The notes under the pieces are model-generated. The model was not told where the DNA came from. It was given only the letters and a program-made list of their open reading frames with translations, and ran no database searches. A stretch of DNA of 16,728 bases, taken from contig JABZYJ010000029.1 of the NCBI GenBank assembly GCA_015265235.1, positions 1 through 16,728 of the forward strand, in the 5' to 3' direction. This DNA is from Selenomonas sp. (lineage in GTDB: Bacteria; Bacillota; Negativicutes; Selenomonadales; Selenomonadaceae). Below are positions 1 to 6,731 of the stretch, piece after piece (positions within the stretch are counted from its first letter, which is position 1; every line of letters starts with the position of its first letter). The translations under genes were made by a program, and so were the position numbers.

Positions 1-1674
1 GAGGATGCGCGCGCGGCGATTCTGCGCCATGCGACGAGCAAGATTGCCGCCGCCGCCGACCTCGAGACGATTGCGACCCTCGGCTTTCGCGGCGAGGCTC
101 TGCCGACGATTGCTTCCGTGTCACATTTTTCCCTCCTGACGCGGCAGGCGGCGGATGATCTCGGCACGCGCGTCGACATCAGCGGCGGCGGTGCACCCTT
201 GATCGAGGACGCGGGCTGTTCGATCGGGACGAGTGTGCGCGTCGAGGATCTTTTCTTCAACACGCCCGCGCGCAAGAAATTTCTCAAGACGAATGCGACC
301 GAGGCGGGGAAGATCAGCGATTACGTGATCCGTCTCGCGCTCTCGCGCCCTGACATTGCGTTCCGCTTCATCAACAATAACCGTATGACCATCATGACGG
401 CGGGGGACGGCGACCTCGCACGCGCGATTGGGAGCATCTACGGCAGCGACGCGGCGGGCGCACTGATTCCGCTGGACTTCTACGACGATGCGGCGGACAT
501 CCGCATCACGGGCTATATCTCAAAGCCGTCGCTGATTCGCAGCAGCCGCGCGTGGCAGACCTACATCGTCAACGGTCGGACGATCCAGAACCGTGCGATT
601 GCGAAGGCGATCGACAATGTGTACCGGTCCCTCGTGCCGAAGATGGGCTTCCCGCTCGCCGTTCTCGTCATCACCGTACCGCAGCGCACGATTGATGTGA
701 ACGTGCATCCGCAGAAAACGGAGATGAAGTTCGAGGACGAGGGGCGTATTTTTAAGGCGGTCTACAAGGCCGTGCTTGACGCCATTCGCAGCGCGGCAGG
801 AGAGACGACGGGGATCGCCGCCGCCGTAGAAAAGCCGAAGTTCCACTATGAGGCGATGCCGCTCGATGTGAGCGCGTCGCCTGCGTCGGCGCCCTTTGCC
901 GCGCCTCTACGCGGCTATGCCGCCCCGCCGCCGCACCCGCAGACCGTCCACGAGGCAGTGCAGTGGAGGGGAACGCGCGTCGATCTGCGTACGGCACAGG
1001 ATGCCGTGCAGGAGGTACGCAAACAGGAGCGCGCGGCGTTCGCGGATGTACCGTCTGCACCGCAGGCGGCACAGGGGGGTGACATCTCCATGGAGGAGCG
1101 GATGCTCCCCATCGGGCAGGTCGACCTCACCTACATCATCGCCCAGAGCGCGGCGACGCTCTACATCATCGATCAGCATGCGGCGCATGAGCGTATCCTA
1201 TTTGACCGCTTTTCGGCGCAGACGGATGGGATTCCCTCCCAGCAGATGCTCGTGCATGCCATTCTCGCGTTTGATGCACACGAGGCACAATATATTGAAG
1301 AAAATGCGGAGCTCTTTGACCGGCTCGGCTTTCATCTGGAGGCGGCGGGGGAGCGCACCTATCGCCTGACGGAGACGCCCGCTGACGTCCCAACGGAGGA
1401 GGCGGAGGGCATCATCCGTGAGATCCTCGCATCCCTCGGCGACCTGCACGCAGCGACCCCTGCGAATCTGCGCGAGGCGGGGATTGCGACGATGGCGTGC
1501 CGTGCGGCGATCAAGGCGGGCGAGGAGCTGAGCATTCGCCAGATGGAGATCCTCTTGGAGGAGCTGCGTGCGACGCCATTTCCCTTTACCTGTCCGCATG
1601 GGCGCCCGACGATCCTGAAGTTCGGTACGCATGACCTCGCGAAGATGTTCAAGCGCACGGGGTTCGGGCTGTGA
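1..1674 (+). CDS. mutL: DNA mismatch repair protein MutL, endonuclease type (5' end missing)
   Basis: MutL is a GHKL ATPase that couples MutS mismatch recognition to strand incision. The reading frame is open from base 1, before the first ATG-like codon, and begins with the conserved RHATSKI (window residues 9-15) and TLGFRGEAL motifs; about 70 N-terminal residues, including the first ATPase motif, lie upstream of the window. FNTPARKKFLK follows in the ATPase/transducer part. A low-complexity Ala/Pro/Gln-rich linker (about residues 275-360) leads to the C-terminal endonuclease domain with DQHAAHERILFD (391-402), ACRAAIKAG (499-507), CPHGRPT (531-537) and a terminal FKRTGFG. These metal-binding motifs mark the Bacillus-type nicking MutL rather than the E. 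coli type. The last acidic residue of the DQHA motif is Asp rather than the usual Glu. The stop overlaps the next gene by 4 bases. mutS probably lies upstream, outside the window. Confidence 0.97.
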   Translation, partial: EDARAAILRHATSKIAAAADLETIATLGFRGEALPTIASVSHFSLLTRQAADDLGTRVDISGGGAPLIEDAGCSIGTSVRVEDLFFNTPARKKFLKTNATEAGKISDYVIRLALSRPDIAFRFINNNRMTIMTAGDGDLARAIGSIYGSDAAGALIPLDFYDDAADIRITGYISKPSLIRSSRAWQTYIVNGRTIQNRAIAKAIDNVYRSLVPKMGFPLAVLVITVPQRTIDVNVHPQKTEMKFEDEGRIFKAVYKAVLDAIRSAAGETTGIAAAVEKPKFHYEAMPLDVSASPASAPFAAPLRGYAAPPPHPQTVHEAVQWRGTRVDLRTAQDAVQEVRKQERAAFADVPSAPQAAQGGDISMEERMLPIGQVDLTYIIAQSAATLYIIDQHAAHERILFDRFSAQTDGIPSQQMLVHAILAFDAHEAQYIEENAELFDRLGFHLEAAGERTYRLTETPADVPTEEAEGIIREILASLGDLHAATPANLREAGIATMACRAAIKAGEELSIRQMEILLEELRATPFPFTCPHGRPTILKFGTHDLAKMFKRTGFGL

Positions 1675-2477
1675 CGCGCGGGACGGTCAGTGCCGTCGTG
1701 ACGACCGTGCGGCGCGGGCAGAAATTTGCCGAAGCAAATCGTGCACTCGCGGCGCGGACGGCGGCAGAGCTCGGTATCCCGAACGTTCCGCGCGGCAGTG
1801 ACTCGCTCGACGAGATGCGTACGGCGTACGGCGTGGATGCCGTGCTCGTCGCACGGCGCGGCCTTTTGACGGCGGTGACGGCGGAGGGCGAGCTCTTCTT
1901 TCATCCCGGGATGGCACATCTGCGCATCAAGAATCTGCGGAGCGGGCAGGGCGACCACCTCGTCCATGCGCTCGGCCTCACGGAGGGGATGTGCGTCCTC
2001 GACTGCACGCTCGGCACGGGGGCGGATGCCATCATCGAGAGTTTTGCCGTCGGGGCGGCGGGCAGCGTGACGGCGCTCGAGGCGAATCCCATCATCGCGG
2101 CGGTGATCGGCGACGGGCTCGCACATGCGACAGGGGATAACTACGAGATGCACGCGGCGATGCGGCGCATCAGCGTCCATGCGGCAGATGCGCTGGACTA
2201 CCTGTGCGCACAGGCGGACGGCAGCTATGACGCCGTCTACTTTGACCCGATGTTCCGCCGCCCCGTTCATGAGAGCGAGGGGATGAACGCTCTGCGCGTC
2301 CTCGCGGATGCGCGTGCCCTCACCGAGGAAGTGATCGCCGAGGCGCGGCGCGTCGCACGCCGCCGCGTCGTGATGAAGGAGCGGCAGGGGAGCAGGGAGT
2401 TCGCCCGTCTCGGATTCACTGACCTCGCGGGCGGCAAGTACAGCCGCGTCGCCTACGGCGTGATGGAGATTCCCTAA
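1671..2477 (+). CDS. RsmJ-like class I SAM-dependent methyltransferase
   Basis: A 268-residue protein starting with GTG inside the mutL stop (GTGA overlap), so it is probably translated by coupling; no strong Shine-Dalgarno is seen. Residues around 80-100 (GMAHLRIKNLRSGQGDHLVH) resemble the MAHRRKFGGGRGE region of E. coli RsmJ. They are followed by the SAM-binding motif I, DCTLGTGADA (111-120), the acidic ALEANP strand end, and the catalytic-type DPMF (192-195). RsmJ methylates a guanosine of 16S rRNA (m2G1516 in E. coli). The match is to the family architecture (PF04445); whether this Firmicute homologue has the same target is not visible. It is a little longer at the N-terminus than E. coli RsmJ. 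No terminator is evident between this gene and the next. Confidence 0.8.
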   Translation: MTRGTVSAVVTTVRRGQKFAEANRALAARTAAELGIPNVPRGSDSLDEMRTAYGVDAVLVARRGLLTAVTAEGELFFHPGMAHLRIKNLRSGQGDHLVHALGLTEGMCVLDCTLGTGADAIIESFAVGAAGSVTALEANPIIAAVIGDGLAHATGDNYEMHAAMRRISVHAADALDYLCAQADGSYDAVYFDPMFRRPVHESEGMNALRVLADARALTEEVIAEARRVARRRVVMKERQGSREFARLGFTDLAGGKYSRVAYGVMEIP

Positions 2478-2507
2478 ACTCCGTCAAACAACCTCATAAT
2501 TTATACT

Positions 2508-2534
2508 TAAGTTTCCTTTATGTTCTGCCGATAT
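2508..2534 (+). promoter_or_regulatory. Sigma-28 (SigD/FliA) type promoter
   Basis: TAAG at 2508-2511 (TAAGTTT at 2508-2514), then exactly 15 bases, then GCCGATAT at 2527-2534. The Bacillus sigma-D consensus is TAAA-N15-GCCGATAT, so the -10 element matches 8 of 8 and the -35 matches 3 of 4. It lies in the AT-rich gap 46 bases before a flagellar gene, which supports a real flagellar sigma-factor promoter. No convincing sigma-70 promoter is seen in the same gap. Confidence 0.75.
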
Positions 2535-2579
2535 ACAAGGTGAAACATTTTATTTTTGTGCAAAAAAGGAGGTGAGGCA

Positions 2580-2957
2580 ATGAGAATTGCAGACGATTCG
2601 ATGGCGCTGGTCGGGCAGGGAAGCAGGGGGACCGACCATGGACGAAGAGCGATGGGCAGCAGCGGCGCATCGTTTGCACAGGTACTGGAAGGGGCGAAGG
2701 AACGTGTCCGTTTTTCGCAGCACGCAGAGGAGCGGCTGCAGCGGCGCGGTGTGACGCTCACGAACACGGAGCTCGAGAAACTGGGCAGTACGATTGACCG
2801 CATGAGGGAAAAGGGGGCGCGCGAAGCGCTCATCTACATGAAGGACAGTACGGCGATGGTCGTCTCCGTGACAAACCGCACCGTCATCACGGCACTTGAC
2901 GACGTGACGGCGGCAGACAGTATTTTCACGAACATTGACAGTGCAGCCATCATCTGA
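2580..2957 (+). CDS. Flagellar operon protein, TIGR02530 family
   Basis: A 125-residue protein. The start at ATG 2580 follows an almost ideal Shine-Dalgarno, AAGGAGGTGA; an upstream in-frame start at 2556 has no such site. The C-terminal two thirds carry the family signature: FSQHAEERLQRRG, a helical LTNTELEKLGSTIDRMREKGAREALIYM-like stretch, then VVSVTNRTVITALD and a final FTNIDSAAII. The family is found beside flgD and flgE in many Firmicute flagellar clusters; its molecular role is not established, and a role in hook assembly is inferred only from neighbourhood. Here flgE follows after 160 bases, but flgD and fliK do not precede it; mutL and an rRNA methyltransferase-like gene do. It is the first gene downstream of the sigma-28-type promoter. 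Confidence 0.88.
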   Translation: MRIADDSMALVGQGSRGTDHGRRAMGSSGASFAQVLEGAKERVRFSQHAEERLQRRGVTLTNTELEKLGSTIDRMREKGAREALIYMKDSTAMVVSVTNRTVITALDDVTAADSIFTNIDSAAII

Positions 2958-2959
2958 CG

Positions 2960-3026
2960 AAGCCGGACCTACGGGAGGCTTTTGACCGCGCGCGACTGGT
3001 GCGGTCAGCGGGATGCGGGGGCATCC
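2960..3026 (+). promoter_or_regulatory. flgE leader, upstream hairpins
   Basis: Three perfect inverted repeats follow each other directly after the TIGR02530 stop: AAGCC/GGCTT (2960-2964 with 2977-2981, followed by TTT), GACCGC/GCGGTC (2984-2989 with 3001-3006), and GGATGC-GGGG-GCATCC (3011-3026). The first resembles a weak terminator or attenuator. No known riboswitch class was recognised. The function is unknown; folding of the transcript is an inference. Confidence 0.4.
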
Positions 3027-3075
3027 TCATCCGTGCATTTCCTCAGAGGGGAGTGTACGCACATCACAGAGATGG

Positions 3076-3110
3076 CTCTTCCTTTGCGCTGTCAGACTGG
3101 CAAAGGAGAG
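3076..3110 (+). promoter_or_regulatory. Hairpin sequestering the flgE ribosome binding site
   Basis: CTCT-T-CCTTTGC (3076-3087) pairs with GCAAAGGAGAG (3100-3110): 11 base pairs with a single bulged T at 3080 and a 12-base loop. The right arm is the flgE Shine-Dalgarno itself (AAAGGAGAG), ending 7 bases before the ATG at 3118, so the folded form would block ribosome loading. Seen directly as complementarity; a regulatory role is inferred. Confidence 0.55.
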
Positions 3111-3117
3111 ATTCATT

Positions 3118-5145
3118 ATGATCCGTTCCATGTACTCGGCTGTTTCCGGTCTGAAGGGACACCAGACCCGCATGGATGTCGTCGGCAACAACATCGCGAA
3201 CGTCAACACGACGGGCTTCAAGGCGAGCCGCGTCACGTTCGCGGATATGATCTCGCAGAACCTCTCGGGCGCATCCTCGCCGACCGGTACGATCGGCGGC
3301 GTGAACCCGAAGCAGATCGGTCTCGGTATGTCCGTAGCGGCGACCGACCTCCTCTATACGAACGGTTCCGTCCAGCAGACGGGCAAGAATACGGACGTCG
3401 CGATCTCGCGCGGCGACGGTCTCTTCATCGTCTCACGTGGTGAGCAGAAGTACTATACGCGCAACGGCGCGTTCTCGTTTGACGCCGAGGGCAACCTCGT
3501 CCTCCCGAGCACGGGTCTCTACGTGCAGGGCTATATGGCAAACAACGGCGTGATTGCCATCGCAGGCGACAATACGACGAAGATCCGCATCCCCGCCGGC
3601 AAGTCCATGGAGGCGACGACAACGGCGACGGCAACCTATACAAAGAACCTCAATGCGACGACGCCGGGCTACGAGGTGGCAAACATCCTCGTGCGCTATG
3701 CGGACGGCACGTCAGGGACAACGAATAGCTATAACCCGCAGGAAAAGGGCAAGCTCGTCCTGACGATGGATACGGGCAAGAAAATCTACCTCGACGGCAC
3801 GGCTGCTGCGCAGACCGTCGGCGGGGCTCCCACCGGAGCACTCTATACATCGAAGATCTCCAATGTCTCGGCATCGACGACAGGGCCGGTGGATCTCGAG
3901 CTCAGCCTCGATCCGGCCAATCCATCCAGCCCGCTGAAGATCAACGGTGCAACAACACCGGTTAACCTCACAGGACTTACGTCGGGGACGTATCAGTTCG
4001 GTGATGTCTACAACATCAGCGGTACGATCACGGGAATCGTCGCTACGAGCCCGACCGATGTCGAGCTGACCCTCGGTACGGACAACAATATTACCCCCGG
4101 TACGGCTGCGACAGTCACCGTGCCGCGTCCGACGAGCTTTACCTACTCCATCAATGACAAGTATTCGGGGCAGATGAAGATCTCGAAGATCGTCGCCAAT
4201 CCCGGAGCGGTCGTTGCGACGGTGGACGGCAACCGTGCGGCAGTGGCGGCGGCAGTGACGGTGACGAGCGCCGTACAGAACTATTCCCATACGGGCAGTG
4301 CGGCGGACGGCAACATCGTTTCCGTTACGCGTGAGTCAACGTACGAGTATGCGGGACGCCGCGTCTCCAGCGTGGTGCTGAACACGAAGAGCGGCACGTC
4401 CATCGACGGACTGATCGGTACGAACTATGCGCAGAACGATACGTTCTACCCCTCGGTGACGACGACGATTGCCGTCTACGATTCGCTCGGTGCAAAGCAC
4501 TCTGTTCCCGTCGTCTTTACGAAGGCGTCGAACAACAAGTGGACGCTTTCGCTCGGCAGCGGCGGCGACTCGTTCAGCATTCATGAGGCGGACGGTACGA
4601 CGACGACGATCGCCCTCACGAAGACCGATCTGAAATTCGATACGTCGGGTTCGTACATCAGCGGGTCGGCAGGACTGAGCCTCTCCTACGAGAACGGTGC
4701 GGCACCGCAGCAGGTCGCCCTCAACCTCGCTGCCATCACGCAGTACTCGGGGACGTCGACGATTGCGGCGGACTCCGACGGCAACGCGGCAGGTACGCTC
4801 GCAAGTGTTGACATCGACAGCTCGGGCGTTATTACGGGCACGTATACGAACGGTGTCCGTCAGAAGGAAGCCCAGATCGCGATGGCGCAGTTCAACAACC
4901 CCTCGGGTCTCACGAAGCTCGGCGGCAACCTCTATCAGGAGTCGAACAACACGGGTACGCGTACGATCAGCGGCGCGGCGGACATCGGCACAGAGCTGAC
5001 GACATCGGCACTCGAGATGGCGAACGTCGATCTCGCCGATCAGTTCTCCGACATGATCATCACACAGCGCGGCTTCCAGTCGAACTCGAAGATGATTACC
5101 GTCTCCGATGAGATGCTCGAGACACTGATCAATATGAAGCGTTAA
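3118..5145 (+). CDS. flgE: Flagellar hook protein FlgE
   Basis: FlgE polymerises outside the cell into the hook joining rod and filament. The start at ATG 3118 follows AAAGGAGAG and gives the classic N-terminus MIRSMYSAVSGL...NNIANVNTTGFK; the open frame upstream (from 3013) lacks family similarity. Other landmarks are GDGLFIV, YTRNGAF, GYMANNGV, YDSLGAKHSV (454-463) and the C-terminal coiled segment ALEMANVDLADQFSDMIITQ with RGFQSNSKMI. At 675 residues it is far longer than Salmonella FlgE (about 400). The extra length is mainly between TKNLNA (175-180) and the VTTTIAVYDSLG strand (from 447), a Thr/Ser/Gly-rich surface-domain insertion of roughly 265 residues. The protein has no cysteine and a single tryptophan. 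A terminator follows directly. Confidence 0.96.
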   Translation: MIRSMYSAVSGLKGHQTRMDVVGNNIANVNTTGFKASRVTFADMISQNLSGASSPTGTIGGVNPKQIGLGMSVAATDLLYTNGSVQQTGKNTDVAISRGDGLFIVSRGEQKYYTRNGAFSFDAEGNLVLPSTGLYVQGYMANNGVIAIAGDNTTKIRIPAGKSMEATTTATATYTKNLNATTPGYEVANILVRYADGTSGTTNSYNPQEKGKLVLTMDTGKKIYLDGTAAAQTVGGAPTGALYTSKISNVSASTTGPVDLELSLDPANPSSPLKINGATTPVNLTGLTSGTYQFGDVYNISGTITGIVATSPTDVELTLGTDNNITPGTAATVTVPRPTSFTYSINDKYSGQMKISKIVANPGAVVATVDGNRAAVAAAVTVTSAVQNYSHTGSAADGNIVSVTRESTYEYAGRRVSSVVLNTKSGTSIDGLIGTNYAQNDTFYPSVTTTIAVYDSLGAKHSVPVVFTKASNNKWTLSLGSGGDSFSIHEADGTTTTIALTKTDLKFDTSGSYISGSAGLSLSYENGAAPQQVALNLAAITQYSGTSTIAADSDGNAAGTLASVDIDSSGVITGTYTNGVRQKEAQIAMAQFNNPSGLTKLGGNLYQESNNTGTRTISGAADIGTELTTSALEMANVDLADQFSDMIITQRGFQSNSKMITVSDEMLETLINMKR

Positions 5146-5161
5146 ATCGAATCATCATTTG

Positions 5162-5191
5162 AAAGGGTCGCCCTGCGGGGCGGCTCTTTTC
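5162..5191 (+). terminator. Rho-independent terminator after flgE
   Basis: GTCGCCC (5167-5173), loop TGCG, GGGCGGC (5178-5184), with flanking AAAG/CTTT pairing and TTTT at 5187-5190. It begins 17 bases after the flgE stop and closes the TIGR02530-flgE unit. Confidence 0.85.
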
Positions 5192-5213
5192 TCCTTTAAG
5201 ATATAGCCTCAAT

Positions 5214-5256
5214 TTATACATCTTAGGCTTTACTAATGAAGTATACAGATGTATAA
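5214..5256. repeat. 10-bp inverted repeat, candidate operator of dcuB
   Basis: TTATACATCT (5214-5223) and AGATGTATAA (5247-5256) are perfect inverted arms; their positions are 33 bp apart, about three helical turns. The right arm overlaps the -10 box and the left arm lies just upstream of the -35, so a bound dimer or dimer pair could control initiation. Binding by the nearby LysR-type regulator is an inference. Confidence 0.55.
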
Positions 5257-5257
5257 T
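5229..5257 (+). promoter_or_regulatory. Sigma-70 type promoter of dcuB
   Basis: TTTACT (5229-5234), 17-base spacer, TATAAT (5252-5257). The -10 is perfect and the -35 matches 4 of 6. The predicted start lies around 5264, giving a leader of about 58 bases before the ATG at 5322. It overlaps the inverted repeat at 5214-5256. Confidence 0.7.
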
Positions 5258-5321
5258 AAAGCACGCTGTTATTTTACCTGTGCAGAGAGGGGACTCTGTG
5301 TAGAATGGGGGAGTTATTCTC

Positions 5322-6665
5322 ATGGAAATGCTGCTGGGCTTTATAGTCCTCCTCGTCTGTCTGATTGTCGGTGTACGGCACGGCGGACTTGGGCTGGCGG
5401 TGATCAGTGGCTTCGGCCTCGTGATCTACACGTTTATCTTCGGCTATCAGCCGGGAAAACCGCCGATCGATGTCATGCTGATCATCCTCGCGGTGGTTAC
5501 CTGCGCGGGCTTCCTGCAGACTTCGGGCGGTCTCACCGTCATGCTGAAGTATGCGGAGAAGTTCCTGCGCAACAACCCGAAGCACGTCACGATTCTCGCG
5601 CCGCTGACGACGTGGTTTCTGACGGTGCTCTGCGGTACGGGGCACGTCGTCTATACGATGTTCCCGATCATCTACGATATTGCCATCAAGCAGGGCATTC
5701 GTCCCGAGCGTCCGATGGCGGTCTCGTCCGTGGCGTCGCAGATGGGCATCTGCGCATCGCCGGTCTCGGTCGCTGTCGTCTCGATGGTGGCGTTCCTCTC
5801 GGCATCGGGGCATGAGTTCACCGTGTTCCAGGTGCTCTCGGTTTCCATCCCTGCGACGGGGCTGGGCGTCTTCTTTGCGGCGCTTTGGAGCTATCGCCGC
5901 GGCAAGGATCTCGATCAGGATGAGCGCTTCCAGGAGTTCATCCGCGATCCGGAGAACAAGCAGTATGTCTACGGTGATTCGGAGAGCCTTCTCGATAAGG
6001 AGCTGCCGAAGGAATACTACCGTGCGATGGTGATCTTCTTCATCGGCATCATAGCGATTGCCGTGCTCGGCAACTTCCCTGAGCTCCTGCCGAAGTTCCC
6101 GCCGAAGCCGGATGCCGCGCCGAAGGCGATCTCGATGGTTGTCGTCATTCAGATGGTCATGCTGCTCGTCGGTGCAGTCATCCTCGTTTCCTGCAAGGTC
6201 AAGGCAAAGGATGTCGGCAACTCACAGGTGTTCCGCTCGGGGGTTGTCGCCCTTGTTTCGGTCTACGGCGTTGCGTGGATGGCGGATACCTATTTCATGA
6301 ACCACATCGCATTTCTCAAACAGTTCCTCGGTGCGGCTGTGCAGTCCTATCCGTGGGCGTATGCTGTGCTGGCGTTCCTCACGTCGAAGCTCGTGAACTC
6401 GCAGGGCGCGGCGATTGCGATTGTCGTACCGATGGCGATCAACGTGGGTGTCGATCCGATCCTCATCCTTTCGTTCATCTCGGCATGTTACGGCTACTTC
6501 TTCCTGCCGACCTATCCGTCCGATCTCGCGTGCATTGGGTTTGACCGCTCGGGCACGACGCGCATCGGCAAGTATATCCTGAACCATTCGTTCATGATCC
6601 CTGGTCTGATCGGTGTCTCCTCGGGATGCTGCGTCGGCTATGTGATCGCACATCTGCTTTTCTGA
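5322..6665 (+). CDS. dcuB: Anaerobic C4-dicarboxylate exchanger, DcuA/DcuB family
   Basis: An inner-membrane carrier of 447 residues (E. coli DcuB has 446) that exchanges fumarate, malate or aspartate for succinate during anaerobic growth. Family blocks are easy to see: QPGKPPIDVMLIILAVV, QTSGGLTVML, LCGTGHVVYTMFPIIYDIAI, GIRPERPMA, QMGICASPVSVAVVSMVA, RGKDLDQDE, ENKQYVYGD, VFRSGVVALVSVYGVAWMA, PTYPSDLA and FDRSGTTRIGKYILNHSF. The sequence is very hydrophobic and fits 10-12 membrane segments with one hydrophilic loop near residues 190-230. ATG 5322 is preceded by GGGGGAG at 8-base spacing; ATG 5328 is possible but less well placed. DcuA versus DcuB cannot be settled by eye. It has its own promoter and terminator and is convergent with a LysR regulator. 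In a succinate/propionate fermenter it would feed fumarate respiration. Confidence 0.93.
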   Translation: MEMLLGFIVLLVCLIVGVRHGGLGLAVISGFGLVIYTFIFGYQPGKPPIDVMLIILAVVTCAGFLQTSGGLTVMLKYAEKFLRNNPKHVTILAPLTTWFLTVLCGTGHVVYTMFPIIYDIAIKQGIRPERPMAVSSVASQMGICASPVSVAVVSMVAFLSASGHEFTVFQVLSVSIPATGLGVFFAALWSYRRGKDLDQDERFQEFIRDPENKQYVYGDSESLLDKELPKEYYRAMVIFFIGIIAIAVLGNFPELLPKFPPKPDAAPKAISMVVVIQMVMLLVGAVILVSCKVKAKDVGNSQVFRSGVVALVSVYGVAWMADTYFMNHIAFLKQFLGAAVQSYPWAYAVLAFLTSKLVNSQGAAIAIVVPMAINVGVDPILILSFISACYGYFFLPTYPSDLACIGFDRSGTTRIGKYILNHSFMIPGLIGVSSGCCVGYVIAHLLF

Positions 6666-6676
6666 AATATACCATA

Positions 6677-6718
6677 AGAAAGGGCTGTTGCACGAAGCCT
6701 CGTGCAACAGCCCTTTCT
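6677..6718. terminator. Bidirectional terminator between dcuB and lysR
   Basis: A perfect 19-bp stem (6677-6695 with 6700-6718) closed by the four-base loop AGCC, placed 11 bases after the dcuB stop and 13 bases beyond the LysR stop on the other strand. Its CCCTTTCT tail on each strand serves as a modest T-tract. The position between convergent genes fits termination in both directions. Confidence 0.85.
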
Positions 6719-6731
6719 GTCGAATATGATT

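Noticed and set aside
1359..2270. 303-codon open frame on the minus strand across mutL and the methyltransferase gene
   Set aside because: It is opposite two well-supported genes, Arg/His-rich, without a recognisable domain; GC-rich coding DNA often leaves such antisense frames open.
3013..3117. Upstream extension of the flgE frame
   Set aside because: No similarity to hook proteins before MIRSMYSAVSG; AAAGGAGAG directly precedes ATG 3118.
2958..3117. c-di-GMP riboswitch in the flgE leader
   Set aside because: The leader has hairpins but I could not find the conserved unpaired core of class I or class II c-di-GMP riboswitches.
5146..5321. A flbD-like small gene after flgE
   Set aside because: No frame with the family pattern was found here or in the motA leader.
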